Positions 26,218 to 35,529 are shown, counted from the stretch's first letter. The stretch is DNA of 64,000 bases from a bacterium (GCA_016932575.1 JAFGCO010000055.1:248001-312000); one strand, 5' to 3'. Translations and numbers: made by a program. The notes: a model not told the origin generated them from the letters alone.

Positions 26218-27012
26218 TTGAGTCATGCAGTTATAACAAAATGGGATGCCGAAGCGTACACCAGGCATTCGTCCGCTCAGACAACATGGGCTTATGAATT
26301 GTTGTCTAAACTCAAATTGAAAGGTCATGAATCCGTGATTGATATCGGATGCGGCAACGGCCGGAACAGCCATGAAATCGCCTGCCGGCTTCCTTCGGGT
26401 TCAGTTGTCGGTATTGATTCATCTTTAAGTATGATCTCTTTGGCGAGGCGCTCCTGGCAGAGAGACAATTTGTCATTTCAGACCATGGATGCGGCGTACA
26501 TCAATCTGGACCGAAGATTTGATGTGGCATTTTCAAATGCGGTTCTGCACTGGGTTGAAGATCATCAGGCCGTTTTAACGGGCTTGAGACGGCATCTGAA
26601 TCCAAATGCGGGACTTTTGTTTCAGATGGGCGGCAATGGAAATGCCCGCGACATTGTTGAAGCAGCCGAGTCTGTCATGGCGTTAGACGCATGGTCCGGA
26701 TATTTTCATGAATTTAGATTTCCCTATTATTTTTACACGCCTGGAGATTATGAAAAGTGGCTGCCGGAGTGCGGTTATCAGACTTTGCGTATCGAACTTA
26801 TTCACAAGGATATGATTCATGAATCCATTGCCGGTCTCAAAGGCTGGCTGATGACCACCTGGTTTCCTTATACTGACCGGGTTCCCGAAGATCACAGGGA
26901 TGCATTTCTGGATCAGATGGTTCAGATGTATCTGGCCGGATATCCTCTGGATCAATACGGGCGGACACATGTCAATATGGTGCGGCTCGAAGTGGAGGCG
27001 AAGGTTTTATAA
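26218..27012 (+). CDS. SAM-dependent methyltransferase (trans-aconitate methyltransferase-like)
   Basis: 264 residues starting at TTG 26218 with AAAGGA about 10 bases upstream. Motif I is VIDIGCGNGRNSHEI, motif II VVGIDSSLSMISLAR, and FDVAFSNAVLHWVEDHQAVL is strongly like the Tam family. The C-terminal FPYTDRVPEDHRDAF is also Tam-like. Homologues methylate carboxylates of small acids; here the substrate may be a product of the adjacent enzymes. Confidence 0.9.
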   Translation: MSHAVITKWDAEAYTRHSSAQTTWAYELLSKLKLKGHESVIDIGCGNGRNSHEIACRLPSGSVVGIDSSLSMISLARRSWQRDNLSFQTMDAAYINLDRRFDVAFSNAVLHWVEDHQAVLTGLRRHLNPNAGLLFQMGGNGNARDIVEAAESVMALDAWSGYFHEFRFPYYFYTPGDYEKWLPECGYQTLRIELIHKDMIHESIAGLKGWLMTTWFPYTDRVPEDHRDAFLDQMVQMYLAGYPLDQYGRTHVNMVRLEVEAKVL

Positions 27013-27023
27013 TAAAAGATTAA

Positions 27024-28289
27024 ATGAGTTATGCTGTAAATAAGAAAATAAAAATAATGAAACGTATTCTGAAAAAGTACAGGGAAAGTTATGAAGGATT
27101 GCCCAAAGAGGCCTGGTGGCTGGCTTTGGTGGTTCTGGTCAACCGAAGCGGGATGATGGTCGTTTTTTTCATGACGCTTTACCTGACCCGAAAACTGGGA
27201 TTTTCAGTAGGGCGGGCCGGGCAAATCATGAGTGTATGGGGCATCGGCTCCCTGTTCGGGTCGTATCTCGGCGGATGGCTGAGCGATCGCTGGGGAACCT
27301 TCCATGTTCAGCTTTACAGCCTGATCTGGAATGGTATTGGATTTATTGCGTTAAAACAGATGCAGACGTTTGAATCTATTGCTGTTACTATTTTTATCAC
27401 GGCGATTGTTGGGGAAGCGTTCCGGCCGGCGAATATTACGGCCTTTACAGAGATCTGCCCGCCCAAAATCCGGGCGAAAGGCATTGTGCTCAACCGGCTG
27501 GCCTCGAATCTGGGAATCGCATTCGGCCCGGCAATCGGCGGTTTCCTGGCACGTATTAATTACAGCTTGATCTTCTGGGTGGACGGCATTACCTGCCTGG
27601 CTGCGGCCGTTCTGTTTTTTGTGCTGTTCCGGTCGGTTCCGGAAAAACGTCTGAATCATGAAGAAGATATTCAGACCACAAGGTCGCCGTTGAAAGACGG
27701 CGTGTTTCTGAGTGTGATGGGGCTTCTCTTGATCATGGGGCTGGTATTTCACCAGATTTTTAATACATGGCCGATTTACATGCGCGAGATTAACGGGTTT
27801 CTGGAGGATCAGATCGGTCTTCTTCTGACCATTAATTGCGTCCTTCTGGTCCTGTTTGAAATGCCTGTGATTCACCGTCTTGAAAAATTCCATCCGCTGC
27901 GCAGCGTTCTGGCGGGCATTGTCTTTCTTTTCAGTGGTTTTTTCCTGATCCCTTTCGGCCGCAGCTATGGTTACACGGCCTTGACCGTGGTGTTCTGGAC
28001 CATCGGAGAAATGCTGGTTTTTCCGCTGACTGCCACATTTATTGCCAACCGTTCATGCGATTCGAACCGCGGACGGTACATGGGTCTTTTCACATTGACC
28101 TTTTCTATCTGTTTTGTGCTGAGTCCGGTCGCCGGGTCTTTCGCTTATACGGTTTTCGGACCCCGAATGATGTGGCAGGGCGCCGGCCTGATCGGCATCG
28201 GGGTGTGGCTGGGATTCTTCTTTGTGTACCGGCATCTTAAGCATGTCAACAAAAGACGGTGCAGGGACGTCATAATCGTGACAGAATAA
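27024..28289 (+). CDS. MFS transporter (drug/metabolite efflux type)
   Basis: 421 residues with 12 predicted helices. Motif A is in the loop between helices 2 and 3 (GSYLGGWLSDRWGT). It has N- and C-terminal six-helix halves joined by a loop around residue 210. The start is unclear: ATG at 27024 has a weak ribosome site and M12 is an alternative. Its position at the end of the methyltransferase/PhzF gene run makes it a plausible exporter of the cluster's product. A terminator follows at 28351. Confidence 0.9.
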   Translation: MSYAVNKKIKIMKRILKKYRESYEGLPKEAWWLALVVLVNRSGMMVVFFMTLYLTRKLGFSVGRAGQIMSVWGIGSLFGSYLGGWLSDRWGTFHVQLYSLIWNGIGFIALKQMQTFESIAVTIFITAIVGEAFRPANITAFTEICPPKIRAKGIVLNRLASNLGIAFGPAIGGFLARINYSLIFWVDGITCLAAAVLFFVLFRSVPEKRLNHEEDIQTTRSPLKDGVFLSVMGLLLIMGLVFHQIFNTWPIYMREINGFLEDQIGLLLTINCVLLVLFEMPVIHRLEKFHPLRSVLAGIVFLFSGFFLIPFGRSYGYTALTVVFWTIGEMLVFPLTATFIANRSCDSNRGRYMGLFTLTFSICFVLSPVAGSFAYTVFGPRMMWQGAGLIGIGVWLGFFFVYRHLKHVNKRRCRDVIIVTE

Positions 28290-28350
28290 AATATCACATC
28301 GTGGGTATCGACACAATTCAGTGCAGAGAGCACCTGTTTTTTCTCTCCCC

Positions 28351-28386
28351 AAAAGCCTCTCGGATTTCGGTCCGGGGGGCTTTTTA
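28351..28386 (+). terminator. Intrinsic terminator after the MFS gene
   Basis: AAAAGCC-TCTCGGA, loop TTTCGG, TCCGGGG-GGCTTTTT: a 14-bp stem with two G-T pairs, ending in a T-tract. It closes the cluster that ends with the MFS gene. Confidence 0.8.
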
Positions 28387-28726
28387 ATCCCTCTGCCATT
28401 TCATGGATCTCCCTTTGATAAAGGGAGAAAAGAGCATAGTCCTTCTATAAAAAAGGGGAGAAAGGATGTGTCTGCTTGCCTTTGATTCAGGTTTTCATTT
28501 TAACCGGGGAGTTTTGAAGAATTTTATGATATTTTCAAGGGTGCTGTGCAACAAATTCCCTAAATCCTTCCCTGCTGATGACAGGCCTTATCCGTGAGCA
28601 AACCCCTTCCTCGATCCAGGGAGCGGATCGAGATCCCCCTTGACAGGGGGAGCAAAAAATTTTCCGTTGTTAGTTGGTGCATCCGGTTTGATATTCAATC
28701 AAAACAAGTATCTATGACAAGGTCTG

Positions 28727-28745
28727 TTCCGGACCTGATCCGGAA
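28727..28745. repeat. TTCCGGA-CCTGA-TCCGGAA hairpin (common REP-like intergenic repeat)
   Basis: A perfect 7-bp inverted repeat with a 5-base loop. It resembles the TTCCGGACTTGATCCGGAA hairpin that I recall from intergenic regions of many unrelated bacteria. Confidence 0.55.
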
Positions 28746-28889
28746 GGGAACCATGAAATAAAAGGAGTTTTTAGTCATTGCATTCATTCACCATTTCTGT
28801 TATCTTTCAATCCATGATGAAACAGAAACGCAAATTTATTCTCCATTCAAAGGGAGATAAAGTCCCTCTGTGAGCTGTATTAAAAAAAT

Positions 28890-29010
28890 AAAAGATTACT
28901 ACAAAGAACATGAAGGATGCAGAGAGGTCACAGAGATCGATTTAATATTATTCATTTATTGCGCTCTCTGTGTTCGCACTTCATTCTCTGTGGTTATATT
29001 TATTTTTCAT
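28890..29010. repeat. Imperfect inverted repeat built on CACAGAGA/CTCTGTG
   Basis: The left arm (about 28890-28940, with GCAGAGAGGTCACAGAGA) and right arm (about 28960-29000, with CTCTCTGTGTTC and TTCTCTGTGGTTA) are partly complementary. Similar CACAGAGA palindromes occur in many environmental bacterial genomes. Confidence 0.5.
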
Positions 29011-29096
29011 AATTTGTCCCATCTCCACTTAAAGTGAGATGTATGGGTTTCCCTTTGAGAAATGGGGAGCCACTTTTTTTCATCAGGAGAATAATC

Positions 29097-29771
29097 ATGA
29101 CCGCATTTCAAGGGTTTCAGCGCGGAGCCATACGATTTCTGATCGAAAATCAGGAGCGAAACAGCAAGCCGTGGTTTGAATCTCACCGAAGTATGTACGA
29201 TAGCCTGCTGCTTGATCCATTTCGTCAGCTTATCCGGGAAATGACGCCCGCTATGATGGCCATTGATCCGGAGTTCGACATGAAACCGGCGATCAGCCGC
29301 ACAATTTCCAGAATATATCGGGACACCCGGTTTACAAAAGAAAAATCTCTGTTTCGCGATACCATGTGGCTGGTGATTCGGCGCCTGGGCCAGGATTGGA
29401 AAACATCCGTCCCGGCATTTTATTTTGAAATCATGCCTAAAGGGTACCGGTACGGGATGGGATTTTATCAGGCTTCACGGGAAGTCATGGACCGGTTCCG
29501 GGAAGGCATCGATGCGAAACCGCAACAATTTAAAAAGGCAGTCCAGTTTCTCGAAGAATCGGACCGCTTTACACTCAACGGCGATTTATATAAACGCCGT
29601 TTGCCCTGTGAACATGCTGGGGGGATACAAAACTGGTACCAGCGTAAATCCTTCTATCTCTCCTGCGAAAGGGATCATGATGATATTCTGTATTCTCCCA
29701 GGCTGGTCGAAGATTTGATTGATGGATTTGAAATACTGGGCCCGTTATACAGGTTCATTGTTACGGTGTGA
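29097..29771 (+). CDS. DUF2461 (TIGR02453) family protein
   Basis: 224 residues. The family signatures are FLIENQERNSKPWFESHR near the N-terminus, then ISRIYRDTRFTKEKSLFRD, the very conserved YRDTRF.KDK-like motif, and the PKGYRYGMGFY segment. A conserved uncharacterised family found across bacteria. AGGAG at 29085-29089 marks ATG 29097; the ORF extends 21 codons further upstream without a ribosome site. It is followed by two hairpins. Confidence 0.88.
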   Translation: MTAFQGFQRGAIRFLIENQERNSKPWFESHRSMYDSLLLDPFRQLIREMTPAMMAIDPEFDMKPAISRTISRIYRDTRFTKEKSLFRDTMWLVIRRLGQDWKTSVPAFYFEIMPKGYRYGMGFYQASREVMDRFREGIDAKPQQFKKAVQFLEESDRFTLNGDLYKRRLPCEHAGGIQNWYQRKSFYLSCERDHDDILYSPRLVEDLIDGFEILGPLYRFIVTV

Positions 29772-29847
29772 ATAGTGCAAAATTGACCGACTGCCAAGGA
29801 GTTTCATAGGCCCCTTGGGATTATTCTATGACTTCGCAAGGGACCGG

Positions 29848-29872
29848 ACACGATACACCGGGTGTCTTTTTC
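29848..29872 (+). terminator. Possible terminator after the DUF2461 gene
   Basis: GACAC (29848-29852) pairs with GTGTC (29863-29867) and is followed by TTTTTC. The stem is short, so support is limited. Confidence 0.4.
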
Positions 29873-29910
29873 ATTGGATTCTTTCATTTCATGTGATACA
29901 TTTTTTAGAA

Positions 29911-29937
29911 ACAGGTTTAACCCAACCTGTCGTTTTT
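29911..29937 (+). terminator. Hairpin with T-tract directly before the GT39 gene
   Basis: ACAGGTT, loop TAACCC, AACCTGT forms a perfect 7-bp stem, followed after CG by TTTTT. It ends about 20 bases before the ATG of the next gene, so it could terminate upstream transcription or act as an attenuator in the leader. Confidence 0.55.
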
Positions 29938-29955
29938 ATCCGGATTGGAGCCGTT

Positions 29956-31512
29956 ATGCTTTTAAAAAAAAATCAGAGAGAAACGCCTGACTGGCTTGTA
30001 CTCATTCCTGCTGTTTTCATCACGCTGACATTTCACCTCCTGGCCGTCAAAGGATACGGGATTTTTCGGGATGAGCTTTATTATCTGGCGTGCAGCGACC
30101 ATCCGGCATTCGGATATGTGGACCATCCGCCGCTTTCCATCTGGATTTTAAAATTGATACGCATTCTGTTGGGAGATTCATTGATCGCCATTCGGTTATT
30201 GCCCATTCTGGCAAGCGCAGCCTGGGTGTTCCTCACCGGACTGCTTGCGCGGGAACTGGGGGGCACAAAGCCGGCCATGCTGCTCGCCTCTTTTGCCGGT
30301 ATGGCGGTGTTGGGCAATCTGGTCATATTTAACTATTATTCCATGAATTTTTTCGATCTTGTTTTCTGGCAGATTCTGTTTCTTATTCTGATCCGCTGGA
30401 TCAAAACCGAAGATCCAAGATACTGGATCGGATTTGGCATAACGGCGGGGTTTGGATTGCTGAACAAAACATCTATTCTCTTTTTTGGATTCGGCCTGCT
30501 CACCGGTCTTTTGCTGACCCGTCATCGAAAGGCGCTGAAATTAAAATTCTTATGGATTGGTACAGCCATCGCTGCCGGTCTTTTTCTGCCTTATATACTC
30601 TGGAACGCTGCACACGACTGGGCATTTCTGGAATTTGTGCATCATGCGAAAACCTATAAAATGTTCCGGGTCTCCCCGATCCAGTTTTTTATGGATCAGT
30701 GGCTGTACAACAATCCTGTGAATCTTCTCATCTGGCTTCCGGGTCTGGTTTACTTTCTGTTCGCAAAATCTATCAGCAGGTTTCGTTTGTTCGGCTGGCT
30801 CTTTTTTTCCATTTGGGTGCTGTTTACAATCCAGAGCGCCAAAGATTATTATCTGGCCGCTGCCTATCCTATATTGTTCGCTGGCGGTTCAGTGGCCTGG
30901 GCCAGCTGGTTTAAAAACAAATCGGGATCGATCATACGGTCAGCACTCATATTTTTTCTGTTCGCTTCTACGGTTTTTTTATCTCCGGCGGTATTGCCTG
31001 TTTTAAGTGTGGAAAAGACCATTACTCATATTAACCGGCTGGGAATTCAAGGCAATTCCGGAGAAAATCACGAAATGGGCGTGCTGTCCCAGCATTTTGC
31101 CGATTTGCACGGCTGGCCGGAGATGGTGAAACTGTTTGCTGATGTTCACGAAAAATTCGCTCCGGAAGAAAAATCCGACTGTCTGATTTATGTTCGAAAT
31201 TACGGGGAAGCGGGTGCAATTGATCTGTTCGGCGAACAATATGGACTGCCGAAGGCCACATGTCCGCACAATAATTACTGGATTTGGGGTCCGCCGGAAT
31301 GGAATGGCGAAACGGCTATTATCTATGGATGGGGTCATGATATCGAAGCCAATATCAAAGATTTAAACCGACGTTTTGAATCCGTAGAGCACGCGGCCAC
31401 ATTTACCCATCCCTATTGCATGCCGTATCAAAACAACCGGCATGTCTTTATCTGCAGGCGTGCCACCTTTGATTTGAACATGATATGGAAGGAAGAAAAA
31501 AATTACAATTAA
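29956..31512 (+). CDS. Glycosyltransferase family 39-like membrane protein (PMT_2/ArnT type)
   Basis: 518 residues. The N-terminal FRDELYYLACSDHPAFGYVDHPPL is the conserved first periplasmic loop of the PMT_2 family, containing the acidic residues (DE) that take part in catalysis in relatives. About 10 membrane helices follow, and a soluble C-terminal domain of about 160 residues. It transfers a sugar from a polyprenyl-phosphate donor to lipid or protein in the inner membrane, facing the periplasm. ATG 29956 has TTGGAG 5 bases upstream; a longer ORF from 29815 would run through the hairpin at 29911. Acceptor unknown. Confidence 0.88.
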   Translation: MLLKKNQRETPDWLVLIPAVFITLTFHLLAVKGYGIFRDELYYLACSDHPAFGYVDHPPLSIWILKLIRILLGDSLIAIRLLPILASAAWVFLTGLLARELGGTKPAMLLASFAGMAVLGNLVIFNYYSMNFFDLVFWQILFLILIRWIKTEDPRYWIGFGITAGFGLLNKTSILFFGFGLLTGLLLTRHRKALKLKFLWIGTAIAAGLFLPYILWNAAHDWAFLEFVHHAKTYKMFRVSPIQFFMDQWLYNNPVNLLIWLPGLVYFLFAKSISRFRLFGWLFFSIWVLFTIQSAKDYYLAAAYPILFAGGSVAWASWFKNKSGSIIRSALIFFLFASTVFLSPAVLPVLSVEKTITHINRLGIQGNSGENHEMGVLSQHFADLHGWPEMVKLFADVHEKFAPEEKSDCLIYVRNYGEAGAIDLFGEQYGLPKATCPHNNYWIWGPPEWNGETAIIYGWGHDIEANIKDLNRRFESVEHAATFTHPYCMPYQNNRHVFICRRATFDLNMIWKEEKNYN

Positions 31513-31744
31513 TGGCCGTGCTCCCGCAGCCATTGTGGGGTGTTCTGCAATAGCTGCATTTTGGCGCTTTTATCAAAAATCGGTTATTATATTCATCAAT
31601 CATATTGTTACGTATGGTGTGTGCAAATGAAATTCAAATCGGCAGCGAATCGGAGGATATCCGGCTGAATGTAACATTTTTTGTGGAACAATATAAAATC
31701 AATGCGAATGCAGTTGTCTTGAATTCAAGTTAAGGGCAGAAATC

Positions 31745-33355
31745 ATGAGAAAAACAATATATATACTTAGTCTTCCCCTGCTTCTTTTTATTGAATTGCA
31801 TATCAATGCCCATCCCGGAAAAGTAGTCAGGGGGTTTCCGGCGCCGGGCAAGTTTTGCACAGGGATGTGCTTTGATGGAAAAGCACTTTGGATATCTGAT
31901 TATCAAACAGATATGATTTATCGGATCAATCCGGAATCCGGCGCGATTATCAGTCAAATTTCCTCTCCTGGTTTCTGGCCGATGGATCTTGCATGGGACG
32001 GTGAATATTTGTGGAATGTAGATAAGAAGCAAAAGCTGATTTTCAAGATCGATCCGGAAGATGGAACCATACTGAGGACGCTTGAGGCGCTCTGCGGCAA
32101 TCCTGAAGGGCTGGCCTGGGATGGGAAGAGTTTGTGGGTGAGCGAGGCCAAGAAGAATGGCATTATGAAAATCGACATGAATGACGGGACCGCAGTGCAT
32201 AAGTTAGACGGCGCAGCCAAATCGGTCAACGGGCTGACATTTGACGGATCGTATATTTGGAGCAGTGATCGTAAGCAGGATGAAATTTACATGATCGATC
32301 CGAAGACGGGCGAAGTGATTATCATTTTGGACGCGCCGGGATCCTATTCCCGCGGCCTGGCCTGGGATGGCCGATATTTGTGGAATGTGGATTCTCAGAG
32401 CGATTCGGTGTATCAGATGATCCGCCAGGACAGAGAAATCTATCGGCTGTCCCACAGCAGAAAAGCCCGAGTGACGCTGACCCATCAGGTGAAAGTGTAT
32501 GGTCAGGGAATTTTGAAACAGATGAATGCGTTTATCGCCATCCCCTGGGAAATGCCCCAGCAGAGAATATTACATGTCCATTTTTCGCCCGATGAACATT
32601 CAGAGAAAATGGACCGCTGGCATCAGTCTATGGCTGTATTTCAGTATCAGAATATTCCATCCAATACAACCGTTCAATCGGTCATGATCGTGAACGCTGA
32701 AATCTTCGCGATTCGATATTACATTTTTCCGGATGAGGTGGGTTCTCTGAAATCCATACCCAAAGATATCCGACAATTGTATACGTCCAACGGAAGTAAA
32801 TACCTGATTGATGATCCGTATATTCAAAATCTGGCCAAAGACATAGTGGGGGATGAACAGAATCCCTATTGGATGGCCCGGAAGATTTTCGATTATGTGC
32901 GCAATCATATGGAATATGAGCTGGAAGGAGGATGGAACGTGGCGCCTGTTGTGCTGAAGCGGGGCACAGGCTCCTGTTCCGAATACACGATCAGTTTTAT
33001 CGCACTGGCGAGGGCTGCGGGTCTGCCGTCCCGGTATGTTGGCTCCATCGTGGTGCGGGGAGATGACGCCAGTCTGGATGACCTGTTTCATCGATGGCCC
33101 GAAGTCTATTTGCCCAATTACGGCTGGGTGCCAATAGATCCTCAGGGTGGAGACAAATCCTTGGCCAGGGATCGCGCCAATTCTATAGGCAACCTGTCCA
33201 ACCGGTTTTTGATCACAACCCAGGGCGGCGGTGATTCGGAGTATCTGGGCTGGTACTATAATTATAATACGATTTACGAAACCGAGCCTCAAGTTATGGT
33301 GAACATTGAAACGTTTGGAGAATGGGAGCCGGTGAAGGAGGAGGGCGACGGATGA
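31745..33355 (+). CDS. Secreted beta-propeller plus transglutaminase-like protein
   Basis: 536 residues with a signal peptide (KTIYILSLPLLLFIELHINA). Residues about 30-230 contain five blades of about 42 residues with the pattern GLAWDGKxLWxSD...IxKIDPExG, an NHL/SMP-30-like beta-propeller. The C-terminal transglutaminase-like domain (about 355-500) has the triad C411 (GTGSCSEYT), H449 (DLFHRWPEV) and D465 (VPIDP). Such domains act as proteases or peptide cross-linkers; here it is presumably periplasmic or surface-bound. An AAGGGCAG site precedes the ATG. It stands alone, without a clear operon. Confidence 0.88.
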   Translation: MRKTIYILSLPLLLFIELHINAHPGKVVRGFPAPGKFCTGMCFDGKALWISDYQTDMIYRINPESGAIISQISSPGFWPMDLAWDGEYLWNVDKKQKLIFKIDPEDGTILRTLEALCGNPEGLAWDGKSLWVSEAKKNGIMKIDMNDGTAVHKLDGAAKSVNGLTFDGSYIWSSDRKQDEIYMIDPKTGEVIIILDAPGSYSRGLAWDGRYLWNVDSQSDSVYQMIRQDREIYRLSHSRKARVTLTHQVKVYGQGILKQMNAFIAIPWEMPQQRILHVHFSPDEHSEKMDRWHQSMAVFQYQNIPSNTTVQSVMIVNAEIFAIRYYIFPDEVGSLKSIPKDIRQLYTSNGSKYLIDDPYIQNLAKDIVGDEQNPYWMARKIFDYVRNHMEYELEGGWNVAPVVLKRGTGSCSEYTISFIALARAAGLPSRYVGSIVVRGDDASLDDLFHRWPEVYLPNYGWVPIDPQGGDKSLARDRANSIGNLSNRFLITTQGGGDSEYLGWYYNYNTIYETEPQVMVNIETFGEWEPVKEEGDG

Positions 33356-33585
33356 TATTTATTAATCAAATGGAATTATGCGTATTGAAGATAAGCGTTA
33401 TATAGTAAAAAGACCAGAGTGAAAACGTAAGTGTTTTCGACAGACGTATTTAAATTTTAAAAATCAGAATCCGCTCAAGCTGACCCAAAGCCAGTGTGAA
33501 AATTGCAACTTAGGTGAAGTGAAGGCATGTTAAATATTCTGAATGTGATCCTGGAAAAAATGATGTTGTTTGAACAATCCCTGAA

Positions 33586-34272
33586 TCAGCTTTTTCTGAA
33601 ATACTGAGCCACCTCCTCCACATCCTGAAAACTTTCGAACACAATATCCGGATTTTCCTGTTGGATACTTTCCTTGTTGTGGTAGCCGGTGGCCACGCCG
33701 ACAGTTCTTGCTTTATGCGGACGGGCGGCAATGATGTCCAGCGGTGTGTCGCCGATGACATACACATGATGAGATGGGATGGATTGTCCGTAAAGCATTT
33801 CAAATCTTTTCAAAGCGACAGGAACCAGATCGACGCGTTCGGCTGCATCATCGGCATAAGCCCCAAGTTTGAAGTAATGCTCAATTTGAAAATGCCGGAG
33901 TTTCAAATAAGCGCCTCGCTCCCAATTTCCTGTGAGGATGCCGAGCACAATCTTTTTATCAGCAGACAGTTTTTTTAATAAACCCGTAATGCCCGGACAG
34001 AGTGATTTTGCAGGTTCCGGTGCAGCCAGTTCCTGTTCCAAAAATTGATAATAAACCTGTTGAAATGTCCGGATTCGATTTTCCTCCCAGGGAATTCTAT
34101 GCTTTTTGAGGACCTCTTTCACTATTAACGGATCCGTTCGGCCCATCATAGATACATTCTGAAAACCATTATCAAAACCATACACATGAGTAAAGGCCCG
34201 GTTCAGAGCTGATCGCCCGGCGCCGCCGGACATAAGCAGTGTGCCGTCGATATCAAAGAGTAGTAATTTCAA
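33586..34272 (-). CDS. HAD-superfamily hydrolase (phosphatase)
   Basis: 228 residues. The aspartate motif is LLFDIDGTL (D7, D9), motif II lies in ILTGNW, and motif III/IV in HVYVIGDTPLDIIAARPH. A helical cap domain follows motif I. Cytosolic phosphatase of the phosphoglycolate phosphatase-like group; the substrate is unknown. The start codon is TTG at 34272, with GGAG nine bases upstream. It is downstream of the aldolase gene on the same strand but a terminator lies between. Confidence 0.9.
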   Translation of the reverse strand: MKLLLFDIDGTLLMSGGAGRSALNRAFTHVYGFDNGFQNVSMMGRTDPLIVKEVLKKHRIPWEENRIRTFQQVYYQFLEQELAAPEPAKSLCPGITGLLKKLSADKKIVLGILTGNWERGAYLKLRHFQIEHYFKLGAYADDAAERVDLVPVALKRFEMLYGQSIPSHHVYVIGDTPLDIIAARPHKARTVGVATGYHNKESIQQENPDIVFESFQDVEEVAQYFRKS

Positions 34273-34318
34273 AAAACAAACTCCGTTTTGTTGAATTCAT
34301 CATGGAGTTCCGGATTAT

Positions 34319-34357
34319 AAAAAAATCCCGGATAATCGTCAGACCGGGACCTTTTTT
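34319..34357 (-). terminator. Terminator after the fructose-bisphosphate aldolase gene (symmetrical)
   Basis: TCCCGG (34326-34331) and CCGGGA (34344-34349) form a stem flanked by A-tract and T-tract. On the minus strand the stem is followed by TTTTTTTAT, right for the aldolase mRNA; it could also work on the plus strand. Confidence 0.75.
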
Positions 34358-34374
34358 ATAGCCATTCATCTTTT

Positions 34375-35529
34375 TTACGAAGCGTAGATTTTTGCCATCT
34401 CATTCAAAGAGATGCATTCTACTTTGCCGGCCAGACCGGCACAGCCGAATTTGTTGACAAGCGATTCCACATGAGAGGCAATCCGTTCTTGAACCAGGGA
34501 CATCACTTCTTCAAGAACAGATCCAGCGGGATCGTTTCTCAGCAATTCTATGTCGATCACCTTCAGGTAATCCCTCGGATCTATCGCGTCCAGTTTTTCA
34601 TCCAGAACCTTTTTAATGGGAGCAAGGACATCGGTCGAGGTTGTTTCAATACCAGGATTGTTGTTAAACCACTTACGGAATGTTGCGGTAATGCCCAGAC
34701 GCAGATCTGTATCAATGTTGATTTTTCGAATACCAGCCACAACAGCTTCCTGAATTTTGTGCATGGGAATTCCCGCAGCTCCCTGCACATTGCCACCCTG
34801 GGCGTTGATCTCATCCACAATGTCCTTTGGTACGGTCGATGATCCATGACTGACCAGGAAGTGATCCTGATTTTGACCGTAAGCAACCATGCCTTTGTAA
34901 CTTAAATCAACGACATGGATTGCCAGCTTTTCCAATCCGCCCGAACTGCCCTTGTTTGGCCCGTGAGACGTCCCGTATGCCACAGCCAGAGCATCTGCAT
35001 TGGATTCATTAAAGAAATAAGGCACAAGATAGGGATCCGCATATGTAGTAGTATCATGGATAACATCTTCTTCGACACCAGCCAGCTTGCCATATTCACC
35101 TTCCACGCTTAATCCTTTGGCATGTGCATATTTCACTATATTCTGGGTGAGTTGTATATTATCTTCGAATTCCAGAGTAGAAGCATCAATCATAACAGAA
35201 CTGAATCCTTTATCCGTACAAATTTTGGCTTGCTCTTCATCGCCGTGATCCAAATGCAATGCAACCGGCAATGAATGGTCAGAGTCTTTCATGGCCTGCA
35301 ATACCATGCTTTGAACTTTTTCCGGACCGCCCTGGAATTTATTGGCACCCCGGCTGGCTTGAATAATACCGGGAGCATCTGCCCGGCGCAGACCTTCAAG
35401 AATGCCCATGGCCTGGGAGTAAAAGTTCACATTAAATGCGCCTATAGCCGCGGGTTTTCCGGTCTGAGAGGACTGTTCAGCTGCGCGCAGTATCGGTACC
35501 ATGGAATACAGTTGTAATTGATCTTGCAT
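34375..35529 (-). CDS. fbaA: Class II fructose-bisphosphate aldolase
   Basis: 384 residues. Zn-dependent aldolase of glycolysis and gluconeogenesis, cytosolic. Signatures: AIGAFNVNF near the N-terminus, ALHLDHGD (Zn-binding His), SVMIDAS, VEGEYGKLAG, VAYGTSHG, LVSHGSST and KINIDTDLR. These match class II enzymes of the FbaA/Fba group. AAGGAG precedes the ATG, and a candidate promoter lies 55-85 bases upstream. Divergent from porU. Confidence 0.95.
   Translation of the reverse strand: MQDQLQLYSMVPILRAAEQSSQTGKPAAIGAFNVNFYSQAMGILEGLRRADAPGIIQASRGANKFQGGPEKVQSMVLQAMKDSDHSLPVALHLDHGDEEQAKICTDKGFSSVMIDASTLEFEDNIQLTQNIVKYAHAKGLSVEGEYGKLAGVEEDVIHDTTTYADPYLVPYFFNESNADALAVAYGTSHGPNKGSSGGLEKLAIHVVDLSYKGMVAYGQNQDHFLVSHGSSTVPKDIVDEINAQGGNVQGAAGIPMHKIQEAVVAGIRKINIDTDLRLGITATFRKWFNNNPGIETTSTDVLAPIKKVLDEKLDAIDPRDYLKVIDIELLRNDPAGSVLEEVMSLVQERIASHVESLVNKFGCAGLAGKVECISLNEMAKIYAS

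Larger units (their letters stand above)
28290..29096. other. 807-base gene-free stretch full of decayed palindromic repeats
   Basis: No coding region is supported on either strand. It holds, in order: a terminator (28351-28386); TCTCCCTTTGATAAAGGGAGA (28408-28428); CCCCCT-TGAC-AGGGGG (28635-28650); a TTCCGGA-CCTGA-TCCGGAA hairpin (28727-28745); and CACAGAGA-type inverted repeat arms (about 28890-29010). The right end contains the AGGAG ribosome site of the next gene. Confidence 0.7.

Noticed and set aside
28290-29096. CRISPR array or transposon in the repeat-rich gap
   Set aside because: The repeats differ in sequence, have no regular spacer length, and no cas or transposase gene is present.
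32600-33292. 230-codon minus-strand frame inside the propeller-transglutaminase gene
   Set aside because: Antisense to the transglutaminase triad region; no independent support.
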